Source: an uncultured Collinsella sp. (GTDB taxonomy: Bacteria > Actinomycetota > Coriobacteriia > Coriobacteriales > Coriobacteriaceae). Taken from it: DNA of 64,000 bases. The stretch spans positions 1 through 64,000 of the forward strand of contig CAKUGT010000008.1 of the NCBI GenBank assembly GCA_934654795.1, in the 5' to 3' direction. The notes beneath the pieces are model-generated. The model ran no database searches. It saw only the letters and a list, made by a program, of their open reading frames with translations, and was not told where the DNA came from. Of this stretch, positions 16,258 through 24,564 are shown one piece after another. How positions within the stretch are numbered: the stretch's first letter is position 1; every line of letters begins with the position of its first letter. A program made the translations under genes and the position numbers.

Positions 16258-16569
16258 TTACTCGTCGACGATCTCGGCAAGCCAGACGTTCAACGTGTCG
16301 ACCTCGGGGCAGCAGAACTTTGCCGTTCCGGGCTCGTTACCAGGCACGGTGCCGCCGTAGCGCAGGATATCGATATAGGGAAAGCCCACGTGGCAGGCCA
16401 TGGAGCACATCTTGCCGCGGTCGCGGTCGAAGTCGAACACATCGCCCGGCTTGTGGCCATGGTGGCAGCGGCATGCGCCCAGCTGGTCCACGCAGCTAAT
16501 GCGAATACGCGGTCGCTTGCCGCGCGGCGCACCGAGCGGCTTGGCGCCGTCCTCGCCGGCGCTACTCAT
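16258..16569 (-). CDS. TIGR04076 family protein
   Basis: A 103-residue Cys/His-rich small protein. It matches the TIGR04076 layout: early CRCHHGHKPGDVFDF, then CHVGFPYIDILRYGGTVPG, and a late KFCCPEVDTLNVW. The Cys and His pattern suggests metal or cofactor binding; function is not established. ATG at 16569 overlaps the last 8 bases of the pyridoxal-kinase gene, so the two are translationally coupled. A TTG two codons earlier is less likely. Confidence 0.8.
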   Translation of the reverse strand: MSSAGEDGAKPLGAPRGKRPRIRISCVDQLGACRCHHGHKPGDVFDFDRDRGKMCSMACHVGFPYIDILRYGGTVPGNEPGTAKFCCPEVDTLNVWLAEIVDE

Positions 16570-17386
16570 GGTCAATCACATCCAAGCAGGCCTCGATGGG
16601 CAGGCCGGCAGACTTGTCCTCCTGGTCGGCATTGCGCTCGATAAGCTCGGCCACCACGCGCATGGCGTCGGCAGTTGCGCGCTGCAGACTCCAGCCGGCC
16701 ATAACGCGGCCGACGAGCACCGCCGAGAACGTGTCGCCCGTGCCCGGGAAGTAGACCGGAATCAGGTCGAAGGGAATCGTGAAGTACTCTCCCGCCACAT
16801 GGTCGTAACCGACGACGGCGTTCGTGCCATTGACCACGGCGCTCGTAATGACCACCGATTTGGCACCCAGCTCGCGCACGGCGTCCACAAGGGCGCGGGC
16901 CTCATCGGGCGTGATCTGCTCTGCAATAGGCGTATCGGTGAGCAGACAGGCCTCGGTGTAGTTGGGCACCGCGTAATCGGCGCACTCGAGCAGATGCCGC
17001 ATAAGGCCAATCGTGGACTCGGGCACACCGGCATAGAGCTTGCCGTTGTCGCCCATGATGGGATCGACGAACACCTTGGTGCCCTTTTGCGCGCGGCGGT
17101 GGCAAAAGTCCGAGATGATGCGCGTCTCTTCCTCGGTCACGATGAAGCCGGTCGAGATAGCGTCGAACTCAAAGCCAAGCTCTTCCCAGATGGCGAGGCT
17201 CTGACGCACGTACTCCGTGGTGTCGTGGATATAGAACTTGGGATAGTTGAGCGTATCGGACACCAGCGCCGTCGGCAGATTGTGGATGCGGTAGCCCATA
17301 TGCGACAGCACCGGCAGCATGGCGGAAAGCGCGACCTTGCCGTAGCCGCACATATCGTTGATCAGCAGCAGCTGAGTGTTCTTCAT
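16562..17386 (-). CDS. pdxY: Pyridoxal/pyridoxamine kinase (PdxY-like)
   Basis: A 274-residue ribokinase-fold kinase that phosphorylates vitamin B6 vitamers to make or salvage pyridoxal phosphate. Early NDMCGYGKVALSA, middle GFIVTEEETRI and VDPIMGDNGKLY, and the anion-hole/catalytic block FPGTGDTFSAVLVG near 220 are present. ATG at 17386 gives MKNTQLLLIND; the frame running back to 17551 has no ribosome site. It leads a two-gene minus-strand unit with the TIGR04076 protein. Confidence 0.9.
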   Translation of the reverse strand: MKNTQLLLINDMCGYGKVALSAMLPVLSHMGYRIHNLPTALVSDTLNYPKFYIHDTTEYVRQSLAIWEELGFEFDAISTGFIVTEEETRIISDFCHRRAQKGTKVFVDPIMGDNGKLYAGVPESTIGLMRHLLECADYAVPNYTEACLLTDTPIAEQITPDEARALVDAVRELGAKSVVITSAVVNGTNAVVGYDHVAGEYFTIPFDLIPVYFPGTGDTFSAVLVGRVMAGWSLQRATADAMRVVAELIERNADQEDKSAGLPIEACLDVIDHE

Positions 17387-17869
17387 GAGGGTCTCCCTTG
17401 GTTCGGGCGCGGCGCGGCAGCGCCACAGTGCGACTAAGTGTAGCGCAGGAGGCGTTGTGGGCGGAGGCGAGCGGTACGAAGGGCAAATTGTTGCGGAAAG
17501 GTTTCGGAAATGGGAGGTAAATCGCGGCGGTAGCGGCACAGTAGCTGCCATCTATTTACTACCATTTCAAAACTATGCCTATTTACTACGTTTAACCGCC
17601 CGCCTCTAACCACAACGAATTTCTCTCCAACAAAACCGCAGGTAGATAGCTTGCGTTTTTTCAGAAACAGCTGTTGTGGTCAGCGATGCTGGATTCATCG
17701 TAGTAATTAGGCATAGTTTTTGGCAAGGCCGCTTCGAAAGGCATCATCGCAGCCCAAAACGATACCTTTTCCTCCGTCCCCCAGGGATCAGATTGCCGCT
17801 TAGGAGCGTTTGCAGCGTCGAGCGGTTACGGCGTTTGGTAAAACGCCGTAACTTAATAAGTTTGGTACC
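17387..17869. other. Non-coding stretch with a long hairpin and a 12-bp dyad
   Basis: No gene is seen. It holds the CAAAACCGCAGGTAGA hairpin element (17569-17720, entered separately) and a 12-bp perfect dyad GTTACGGCGTTT/AAACGCCGTAAC at 17825-17852 with a 4-base spacer, lying 17 bases upstream of the MarR-gene -35. The dyad has no T tract, so it is more likely a protein site than a terminator. Confidence 0.6.
17569..17720. repeat. Long hairpin around CAAAACCGCAGGTAGA, copy 1
   Basis: Outer arms AACTATGCCTATTTACTACG and CGTAGTAATTAGGCATAGTT pair with a few mismatches. The inside contains TTACTACGTTTAACCG, CAAAACCGCAGGTAGA and GCTTGCGTTTTT, all of which recur in the element at 27107-27250. No reading frame is conserved between copies, so it behaves as a non-coding dispersed element. 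Confidence 0.75.
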
Positions 17870-17932
17870 TTGACATTCATTTCTTATGCTCCTAGATTAG
17901 TTAGGCACAAAACAATTGCACTACCTAACTAA
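17870..17932 (+). promoter_or_regulatory. Promoter and operator of the MarR-ABC exporter operon
   Basis: TTGACA at 17870-17875 and TAGATT at 17893-17898 are 17 bases apart. A dyad TTAGTTAGG ... CCTAACTAA (17897-17905 and 17924-17932) begins inside the -10 and covers the start of transcription, ending 16 bases before the MarR ATG. The position fits autorepression by the MarR protein encoded next. Confidence 0.7.
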
Positions 17933-17948
17933 AGAAAGGAGCGACACC

Positions 17949-18455
17949 ATGTGCGATGACCACATCGACATCTGCCCCCACACGCCGGGCGGCGACCCCC
18001 ATGACCCCGCAGATGCGCCCGCGGCACAGTCCCAATCAGACGCGCTTGCCAAGCACATCCTGAACGGACTGGGCTTCTGCGGCCACTTTCTGCACTTTCA
18101 CGGCGGCGGCGCCTCGGGAAAGGCGCCCATCGTCTGCCTGCTCGCCAAGCAGCCAAACGGCGAGATGTCACAGCAGGAACTGGGCCTGCACTTTGATCTT
18201 AAGCCCGGTTCGCTTTCCGAAATTCTCTCCAAGATCGAATGCGCCGGCCTTATCGAGCGCAGCCGCAATCCCAAAGACCGGCGGCAGCTCACCATTCGCC
18301 TGACCGAAGCGGGATGGGAAAAGGCCCACGTAGAGCAGGCTGCCCGCCTGCGCTTTAGGGAACAGGCCTTTAGCGCGCTCACCCACGACGAGCGCGAGGA
18401 CCTCGCCGAAATGCTTGAGAAAATCCGCGTAACCTGGGAGGAACTGGATGATTAA
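17949..18455 (+). CDS. MarR family regulator with Asp/His-rich N-terminal tail
   Basis: A 168-residue winged-helix regulator. The DNA-binding region covers about 65-130, with MSQQELGLHFDLKPGSLSEILSKIE (core LKPGSLSEILSKIE) as recognition helix and the wing SRNPKDRRQLTIRLT. The first 25 residues, MCDDHIDICPHTPGGDPHD, are rich in Cys, His and Asp and may bind a metal, unlike ordinary MarR proteins. ATG at 17949 follows AAGGAG. Its stop overlaps the start of the ABC exporter gene by 8 bases. A dyad over its own promoter implies autorepression relieved by a ligand. Confidence 0.88.
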   Translation: MCDDHIDICPHTPGGDPHDPADAPAAQSQSDALAKHILNGLGFCGHFLHFHGGGASGKAPIVCLLAKQPNGEMSQQELGLHFDLKPGSLSEILSKIECAGLIERSRNPKDRRQLTIRLTEAGWEKAHVEQAARLRFREQAFSALTHDEREDLAEMLEKIRVTWEELDD

Positions 18456-20271
18456 AACTCTCATGGGCAGCATCCGCGATTACATGAAGGTCACGATCGC
18501 CACGCCGCTGCTGGTGCTTGGCGAGGTAATCTGCCAGATGATGATCCCGTTTATCACCGCCGACATGATCGACGCCATCAAGGACGGCACCGCCGTTACC
18601 GAGATGCTGCCCACCGCCGGCCTTCTCGTACTCATCGCGCTGACGTCACTCGCCTTTGGCGCCGCCGCGGGCATCACCTGCAGCCATGCCAGCTGCGGCT
18701 TTGCCAAGAACCTGCGTCGCGACCTGTTCTACAAGATCCAGACGTTCAGCTTCGCCAACATCGACGAGTTCTCGAGCTCCTCGCTCGTCACCCGCCTCAC
18801 CACCGACATCAACAACGTGCAGCAGGCCTTTATGATGCTCATCCGCATCGCTGTGCGCTCGCCGCTGGTGCTGGTCTTTGCCTTTACCATGGCATACGCC
18901 ATGGGCGGCAGCGTCGCCATGGTCTACCTGGTCATCATTCCGCTGCTGGGCTTTGGCCTGTTCTTCATCATCTATAAGGTGCGCCCGATCTTTGCCCGCG
19001 TCTTCCATAAGTACGACGCGCTCAACGAGTCTGTGGAGGAAAACGTCACCGGCATGCGCGTGGTCAAGAGTTACGTGCGCCAGGACTACGAGAAGGAGAA
19101 GTTCGCCACCGCCGCGCGCGACGTCCAGATGGACTTCACCCGCGCCGAGAAGCTGCTCGCCTTCAACAACCCCATGATGAACATCTGCGTCAACGGCGCG
19201 TTCGTCGTCATCATCTACCTGGGCTCCAAGCTCATCATCACGAGCCAGGGCACCCTGTTCGACGTGGGCCAGCTCTCCTCCATCTTTACCTACGGCTTCC
19301 AGATCCTCATGAGCCTAATGCAGCTGTCGATGATCTTTGTCATGGTAACCATGGCAGACGAGTCGGCGCACCGCATTACCGAGGTGCTGGCCGCCGAGCC
19401 CACGATCGCCAACCCGACCGAGCCCGTGCTCGAGGTTGCCGACGGCTCCATCGACTTTGACCACGTGAGCTTTAAGTATTCCGAGTACGCGAAGCGCCAG
19501 GCGCTCGACGATATCGACCTGCATATTAAGAGCGGCGAGACCATCGGCATTATCGGTGGCACCGGCTCGGCCAAGTCGACGCTCGTGAACCTGATCGCCC
19601 GCCTGTACGATGTCACGGAGGGCACCGTGCGCGTCGGCGGCGTGGACGTGCGCGACTACGACCTGGACGCGCTGCGCCACCAGGTAGCCATGGTGCTGCA
19701 GAAAAACGTGCTGTTTAGCGGCACCATCGCCGAGAACCTGCGCTGGGGCGACTCAAACGCCACCGATGAGGAAGTCCGCGAGGCCGCACATCTGGCCTGC
19801 GCCGACGAGTTTGTCGACGGCTTCCCCAAGGGCTACGACACTTGGATCGAGCAGGGCGGCTCCAACGTCTCCGGCGGCCAGAAGCAGCGCCTGTGCATCG
19901 CGCGTGCCCTGCTGCGTCGCCCCAAGATCTTGATCCTGGACGACTCCACGAGCGCCGTCGACACCAAGACCGACGCCAAGATCCGCGAGGGCCTGGCGAG
20001 CTATCTGCCCAACACGACCAAGCTCATCATCGCCCAGCGTATTAGCTCCGTGCAGGATGCTGACCGCATCATCGTCATGGAGGGTGGCCGCATCAAGGAC
20101 ATCGGCAACCATGACGAGCTGCTCAAGACGAGCGAGATCTACCGCGAGACCTTTACCTCGCAAAATAAGATGAGTGCCGAAGGCGAGGAGGCGGCCGAGA
20201 CCGCCGCAGCCGACACCGAGGCATCCGCACCGCAAGCTCAGATCCAGGAAGGAGGCGAGGCACATGAGTAA
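18448..20271 (+). CDS. Heterodimeric ABC exporter, half with degenerate ATPase site
   Basis: A 607-residue half transporter: six membrane helices (residues 15-305) then an ATP-binding domain (about 335-570). Walker A GGTGSAKST and signature VSGGQKQR are present, but Walker B reads ILILDDSTSAVD, with Asp in place of the catalytic Glu, and the switch residue is Gln (IIAQRIS) rather than His. This is the usual sign of the non-hydrolysing half of an asymmetric exporter such as TM287/288 or BmrCD. A charged Ala/Glu-rich tail ends the protein. It overlaps both the MarR gene and the next half-transporter gene, so the three are tightly coupled. Substrate unknown, multidrug-type likely. Confidence 0.92.
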   Translation: MIKTLMGSIRDYMKVTIATPLLVLGEVICQMMIPFITADMIDAIKDGTAVTEMLPTAGLLVLIALTSLAFGAAAGITCSHASCGFAKNLRRDLFYKIQTFSFANIDEFSSSSLVTRLTTDINNVQQAFMMLIRIAVRSPLVLVFAFTMAYAMGGSVAMVYLVIIPLLGFGLFFIIYKVRPIFARVFHKYDALNESVEENVTGMRVVKSYVRQDYEKEKFATAARDVQMDFTRAEKLLAFNNPMMNICVNGAFVVIIYLGSKLIITSQGTLFDVGQLSSIFTYGFQILMSLMQLSMIFVMVTMADESAHRITEVLAAEPTIANPTEPVLEVADGSIDFDHVSFKYSEYAKRQALDDIDLHIKSGETIGIIGGTGSAKSTLVNLIARLYDVTEGTVRVGGVDVRDYDLDALRHQVAMVLQKNVLFSGTIAENLRWGDSNATDEEVREAAHLACADEFVDGFPKGYDTWIEQGGSNVSGGQKQRLCIARALLRRPKILILDDSTSAVDTKTDAKIREGLASYLPNTTKLIIAQRISSVQDADRIIVMEGGRIKDIGNHDELLKTSEIYRETFTSQNKMSAEGEEAAETAAADTEASAPQAQIQEGGEAHE

Positions 20272-22183
20272 GGCAGCTACCGCCGAGCGCGCGCGCAACC
20301 GCAAGGGCGGCACCATGACGCGCCTAATCAAGATGCTCTTTGGCTTCTACCCAGTGCTTTTGCCCCTCGTCGTCGCCGGCGTGGTGCTCTGCGCCATCAT
20401 CAATTCCATCGGCGCGACGTTTCTCCAGAGCGCGCTGCAGGTCATTAGCGAATCGTGGCAGTCGGGCGACTGGACGGCCGCGCAGCCCAAGATCTTGAAG
20501 CTTGTGACCACCCTCGGCTGCATCTATGCCGTGGGCGTCGCCTCGTCGCTCTTCTGGAACCGCGCCATGGCCGTCATCACGCAGGGCTCGCTCGAGAAGC
20601 TGCGCGAGAAGATGTTCAACCGCATGCAGGACCTGCCGATCCGTTACTTCGACACACACCAGCGCGGCGACATCATGAGCCACTACACCAACGACATCGA
20701 CACGCTGCGCCAGATGATCAGCCAGTCGCTGCCCAACCTGCTCATGACGATCATCGTCATCGTCACCGTGTTCTTCATCATGCTGTACTACAGCGCGTGG
20801 ATGTGCCTGGTCATCATTGCCGGCGTCGCCTTTATGACCTTTATGACCAAGCTGCTCGGCTCCAACTCCGCGCGCTTCTTTATCGCGCAGCAGGCCGAGC
20901 TCGGCGTGGTCGAGGGCCATATCGAGGAAGTCATGAACGGCCAGAAAGTCGTCAAGGCGTTCTGTCACGAGTCCGCCGCCGAGGCCGATTTTGACGAGCG
21001 CAACGAGAAGCTCTTCGAGGTCTCGCAGAAGGCCAACATGTACGCCAACATCCTCATGCCGATCCTCGGGAACCTGGGCGACTTGCTCTACGTGCTGGTC
21101 GCGCTGACCGGCGGCATCTTCCTGGCGCTGGGCGTGCCCAACCTGAGCCTCTCGGGCATGGCGCTCTCCATCGCCGTCGTGGTGCCGTTCCTCAACATGA
21201 CCAAGCAGTTCTGCGGCCAGATCGGCCAGATCTCGCAGCAGATCAACGCCGTGGTCATGGGCCTTGCCGGCGCCGAGCGTATCTTTGAGCTACTCGACGA
21301 GGAGCCCGAGGCCGACGAGGGCTACGTGACGCTCGTCAACGCACAGGTGAATCCCGACACCTGGCAGCTCGAGGAGGCCGACCACCGCACCGGCATGTGG
21401 GCCTGGAAGCACCCGCACCGTGCAACTGGCGAGATCGAGTACGTGCCGCTGCGTGGCGACCTGGTCATGGACAACGTGGACTTTGGCTATACGCCCGACC
21501 ACGAGGTGCTGCACGGCGTGTCTGTGTACGCCAAGCCGGGCCAGAAGGTCGCGTTTGTCGGCGCCACCGGTGCCGGCAAGACGACCATCACCAACCTCAT
21601 CAACCGCTTCTACGACATTGCCGACGGCAAGATCCGCTACGACGGCATCAACGTCAACAAGATTCGCAAGTCCGACCTGCGCCGCTCGCTGGGCGTGGTA
21701 CTGCAGGACGTGAACCTGTTCACCGGCACCGTGATGGACAACATCCGCTACGGCAACCTGGACGCCACCGACGAGGAGTGCATCGCGGCGGCCAAGCTCG
21801 CGGGCGCGGACGACTTTATCACCCGCCTGCCCGACGGCTACGACACCATGCTCACCGGCAACGGCGCGCAGCTGTCGCAGGGCCAGCGCCAGCTGATCTC
21901 GATTGCACGCGCGGCTGTCGCCGACCCGCCGGCGATGATTCTGGACGAGGCAACGAGCTCCATCGACACCCGCACCGAGGCTATCGTGCAAGCGGGCATG
22001 GACAAGCTCATGGAGGGCCGCACGACGTTTGTCATCGCGCACCGCCTGTCCACCGTACGCAACTCTGACGCGATCATCTGCCTGGATCACGGCCGCATCA
22101 TCGAGCGCGGCAACCACGACGAGCTGATCGCCAAGCGCGGATATTACTACCAGCTCTACACCGGAGCGTTTGAGCTGGAGTAG
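20264..22183 (+). CDS. Heterodimeric ABC exporter, half with intact ATPase site
   Basis: A 639-residue partner half transporter. Six membrane helices are followed by an ATP-binding domain with Walker A GATGAGKTT, signature LSQGQRQL, Walker B AMILDEATSSIDT with catalytic Glu, and switch His in VIAHRLST. An extra segment of about 40 residues (near 365-405) precedes the strand that opens the nucleotide-binding domain. ATG at 20264 follows AAGGAGG and overlaps the previous stop by 8 bases. A second Met in KGGTMTRLIKM is possible but lacks a ribosome site. Confidence 0.93.
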   Translation: MSKAATAERARNRKGGTMTRLIKMLFGFYPVLLPLVVAGVVLCAIINSIGATFLQSALQVISESWQSGDWTAAQPKILKLVTTLGCIYAVGVASSLFWNRAMAVITQGSLEKLREKMFNRMQDLPIRYFDTHQRGDIMSHYTNDIDTLRQMISQSLPNLLMTIIVIVTVFFIMLYYSAWMCLVIIAGVAFMTFMTKLLGSNSARFFIAQQAELGVVEGHIEEVMNGQKVVKAFCHESAAEADFDERNEKLFEVSQKANMYANILMPILGNLGDLLYVLVALTGGIFLALGVPNLSLSGMALSIAVVVPFLNMTKQFCGQIGQISQQINAVVMGLAGAERIFELLDEEPEADEGYVTLVNAQVNPDTWQLEEADHRTGMWAWKHPHRATGEIEYVPLRGDLVMDNVDFGYTPDHEVLHGVSVYAKPGQKVAFVGATGAGKTTITNLINRFYDIADGKIRYDGINVNKIRKSDLRRSLGVVLQDVNLFTGTVMDNIRYGNLDATDEECIAAAKLAGADDFITRLPDGYDTMLTGNGAQLSQGQRQLISIARAAVADPPAMILDEATSSIDTRTEAIVQAGMDKLMEGRTTFVIAHRLSTVRNSDAIICLDHGRIIERGNHDELIAKRGYYYQLYTGAFELE

Positions 22184-22198
22184 GCATGTTTGTTCCAC

Positions 22199-22304
22199 GG
22201 AGGTCTCCCAGGCGGGCCGGGGTGTAACCTCCGTGCTCAAACATTCTCGCTGCGCTGCGAAACTGCGCGCGGAAGTTACACCCCGGCCCGCCTGGGAGAC
22301 CTCC
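22199..22304. repeat. 30-bp perfect inverted repeat, GC-rich hairpin
   Basis: The arm beginning GGAGGTCTCCCAGGCGGGCC at 22199 pairs exactly with an arm ending at 22304 across about 46 bases. It follows the ABC exporter stop by 15 bases. No T tract follows, though a smaller GGCCCTG/CAGGGCC hairpin followed by TCGTTTTG at about 22350-22380 looks like a true terminator. Confidence 0.8.
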
Positions 22305-22345
22305 TGCGCGCAATCAACCCGTCATTAAAACGGAATAAAGGTTAG

Positions 22346-22382
22346 TGAGGCCCTGGCCGTTTGGTCAGGGCCTCGTTTTGTT
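22346..22382 (+). terminator. Terminator of the MarR-ABC exporter operon
   Basis: GAGGCCCTGGCC pairs with GGTCAGGGCCTC around a short GTTT loop and is followed by GTTTTGTTAGT. It lies 165 bases after the second ABC gene, downstream of the 30-bp inverted repeat. Confidence 0.75.
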
Positions 22383-22489
22383 AGTCTTTTTGGGACGGGG
22401 CTCTTTTAGCCACCCTGTGCCAAATACGGCGTCATGCTTCGACGGCACCAGATTGGGTAGCTAAAAAAGCCCCGTCCCAAAAAGACTAC
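22383..22489. repeat. GGGACGGGGC hairpin, copy 1
   Basis: Arms AGTCTTTTTGGGACGGGGCT (from 22383) and its near-exact reverse complement (ending 22489) enclose about 40 bases that contain a smaller TGTGCC/GGCACC stem. The same arm occurs in perfect form at 27284-27391. It lies just beyond the LysR gene stop. Confidence 0.8.
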
Positions 22490-22503
22490 CCATCCCAAAT
22501 GAA

Positions 22504-23382
22504 CTAGTTGAGGAGTTGGGCCATGGCGTTGACGAATTTTTGTACTTGGAGGGTTGGCTCGAGCGGGTAGTGTAGAAAGACCGGCACCTCGCGGCCGCAT
22601 AGAAACGGCACGCCCACAAAGGCCGGATGCACGCCCGACCACGCTCCGCAGGTGAGCACCGCGTCGCCCTTTTCCTCTGCCTCGTTAAAGAGCGCAAAGT
22701 CAAAACTGTCCACGTCGATCACGTCCACGCCGCCGTCGGCCAAAAGGTCGATGCGCAGGCTGTCCATGGCGTCGTTGCCGTGGCGCAGTACGCGCAGACG
22801 CATACCCTCCAAGTCGGCGATCGAAATACGATTCTTGCGCGCCAGCGGGCTCGTGCGCGGCACGTCGATATAAAACGGCACGTTAACGATGCGAAGCTTT
22901 TGGCAGGCGTCGCCCCAGCGCGGGGTAGAAAAACTCGACTGCACCACATCGACCTCGCGGCCCAAGCCGCGCATGACGGATTCGCGCTCGTCATAGAGAT
23001 CGCTCACCGGCACGATCTCAAATCGCAGCGACGGTTCCAGATCGTGGATGCCCGACCACATCGACAGCGTTTGGCGCCCCGGGCACATCATCGACACGCC
23101 CAGGCGCACGGCACCGCCATCGCCCGCCGCGCGTCGGGCACGGCGCAGCGCGTCCTCGGACTGCCGCATAATCGAGCGCGCGTCGTCCACCAGCAGAGCG
23201 CCTGCCGGCGTCACTTTGACGCCCGAGTGCGAGCGTTCGAACAGCGTGATGCCGAACTCGGCCTCGAAGCCCGACACCTGCTTGACGAGCGCCGGAGTCG
23301 ACACGCGCAATTTTGCCGCCGCACGCGAGAAGCTTCCCAGCTCCGCGGCGGCCGATATGGCCTCAAGTCGTCGATCGTACAC
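22504..23382 (-). CDS. LysR family transcriptional regulator
   Basis: A 292-residue regulator with an N-terminal helix-turn-helix (LGSFSRAAAKLRVSTPALVKQVSGFE, core AAAKLRVSTPALVKQV) and a periplasmic-binding-protein-like effector domain. GTG at 23382 is preferred because AGGAG lies 6 bases upstream and the protein then starts just before the first helix; ATG at 23415 is the alternative. It is divergent from the SDR-MFS-oxidoreductase operon with dyads between, the usual arrangement for a LysR regulator and its target. Confidence 0.87.
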   Translation of the reverse strand: MYDRRLEAISAAAELGSFSRAAAKLRVSTPALVKQVSGFEAEFGITLFERSHSGVKVTPAGALLVDDARSIMRQSEDALRRARRAAGDGGAVRLGVSMMCPGRQTLSMWSGIHDLEPSLRFEIVPVSDLYDERESVMRGLGREVDVVQSSFSTPRWGDACQKLRIVNVPFYIDVPRTSPLARKNRISIADLEGMRLRVLRHGNDAMDSLRIDLLADGGVDVIDVDSFDFALFNEAEEKGDAVLTCGAWSGVHPAFVGVPFLCGREVPVFLHYPLEPTLQVQKFVNAMAQLLN

Positions 23383-23449
23383 GTCAATCTCCTGTTTTCG
23401 CGCCCGTGGCCACATGGTGCCACAGGGGGGTAGTTTTCGCAGGTTACGC

Positions 23450-23500
23450 GCTCAATTGAGCATAAACTGTATCGCACAGTGTAAACCTACGGTTAACGCC
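23450..23500. promoter_or_regulatory. Candidate LysR operators in the divergent region
   Basis: Three dyads lie in a row: GCTCAATTGAGC at 23450-23461, ACTGT-ATCGC-ACAGT at 23466-23480, and GTAAACC-TAC-GGTTAAC at about 23481-23497. They sit 70-120 bases from the LysR start and about 120-165 bases from the SDR start. Confidence 0.4.
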
Positions 23501-23616
23501 ATTCTAACAAATATGCAATTCACCTGCGCGAACGCTAAGCATACGATAACCAGCGAAAACCACGTGGGTCGGTTAATGGGAGCGGCCCACTGGGAGGCAC
23601 AAGAAGGGAAGTTCCT

Positions 23617-24498
23617 ATGAGCAATTGGCTTAAGCTCGAGGGCGATGTTTGCGCTGTGACTGGAGCGCTCGGCGGCATGGGCGTCGAAATCTGCCGCGAG
23701 TTCGCCCGCAATGGCGCCAACGTCGTCTTGCTCGACCTGGACGAGGAGAAAGTCAAGGCCGCTGCCGCCGACCTCGCCGCCGAGTTTGGCATCCACGCCG
23801 AGGGCTACAAGATGAACGCCACCGACGAGGACGAGGTTCAGGCCGCCGTCGATGCCACCATCGCCGACTTCGGCCGCGTCGACGTTCTCGTCAACACCGC
23901 CGGCATCCTGCGCTTCGCAGCCATGGAAGACCTGCCGCTCTCCGACTGGAACGAGGTCATCAACGTCAACCTCACCGGCTACTTCATCACCTCGCAGCGC
24001 TTTGGTCGCGAGATGATCAAGGCCGGCCAGGGTCGCCTGGTACACATCTCGACCGTCGCCAGCCACTCCCCCGAGACGTTCTCGGGCGTGTACAGCTCCA
24101 CCAAGGCCGGCGTCAACATGATGTCCAAGATGCTCGCCGCCGAGTGGGGCCCCTACGGCGTCCGCTCCAACTGCGTCGAGCCCTGCTTCGTTAAGACCCC
24201 GATGTCGGCCAACTTCTACGCCGACCCCGAGGTCGAGAAGAGCCGCAGCCGTCTGATCGCCACGCGCCGCATCGGCGAGGTCAGCGATATCGCCAACGCC
24301 GTCATGTTCCTGGCGTCCAAGCGCTCGGACTTTACCACCGGCGACGCCATCAAGGTCGACGGCGGCTTCTCCAACATGATGGGCGACCTCACCGCCAAGC
24401 CCGGCGGCCGTCGCGCGTATGCCGACAACTACCTTAAGAACAAGGGTGTCGAGCTCTGGTCCGACGAGTCCGGCGTCGCCAAGCCGACCGACCAGTAA
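23617..24498 (+). CDS. Short-chain dehydrogenase/reductase
   Basis: A 293-residue NAD(P)-dependent oxidoreductase of the classical SDR family. The cofactor loop TGALGGMG is near residue 15, NTAG near 92, the catalytic Ser in VHISTVAS near 145, and YSSTK (Tyr/Lys) near 163. A family-typical PCFVKTPMSANF substrate loop follows. The C-terminus is about 35 residues longer than usual. It is first in a three-gene operon with an OFA-type MFS transporter and a Gfo/Idh/MocA oxidoreductase, suggesting import and stepwise oxidation of a sugar, polyol or sugar acid. AGAAGGGAAG serves as ribosome site. Confidence 0.9.
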   Translation: MSNWLKLEGDVCAVTGALGGMGVEICREFARNGANVVLLDLDEEKVKAAAADLAAEFGIHAEGYKMNATDEDEVQAAVDATIADFGRVDVLVNTAGILRFAAMEDLPLSDWNEVINVNLTGYFITSQRFGREMIKAGQGRLVHISTVASHSPETFSGVYSSTKAGVNMMSKMLAAEWGPYGVRSNCVEPCFVKTPMSANFYADPEVEKSRSRLIATRRIGEVSDIANAVMFLASKRSDFTTGDAIKVDGGFSNMMGDLTAKPGGRRAYADNYLKNKGVELWSDESGVAKPTDQ

Positions 24499-24564
24499 AC
24501 CAGCCCGGTAGAGAGGGGCATGGGGCAAACCCCTCCCCTCCCCGCATCGATTAGAAAGAGTCCA

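Noticed and set aside
17825..17852. 12-bp dyad before the MarR promoter as a terminator
   Set aside because: No T tract on either strand and no gene ending nearby that would need it.
22504..23415. ATG at 23415 as the LysR start
   Set aside because: GTG at 23382 has AGGAG at proper spacing and starts just before the first helix; the longer form adds 11 basic residues without a ribosome site.
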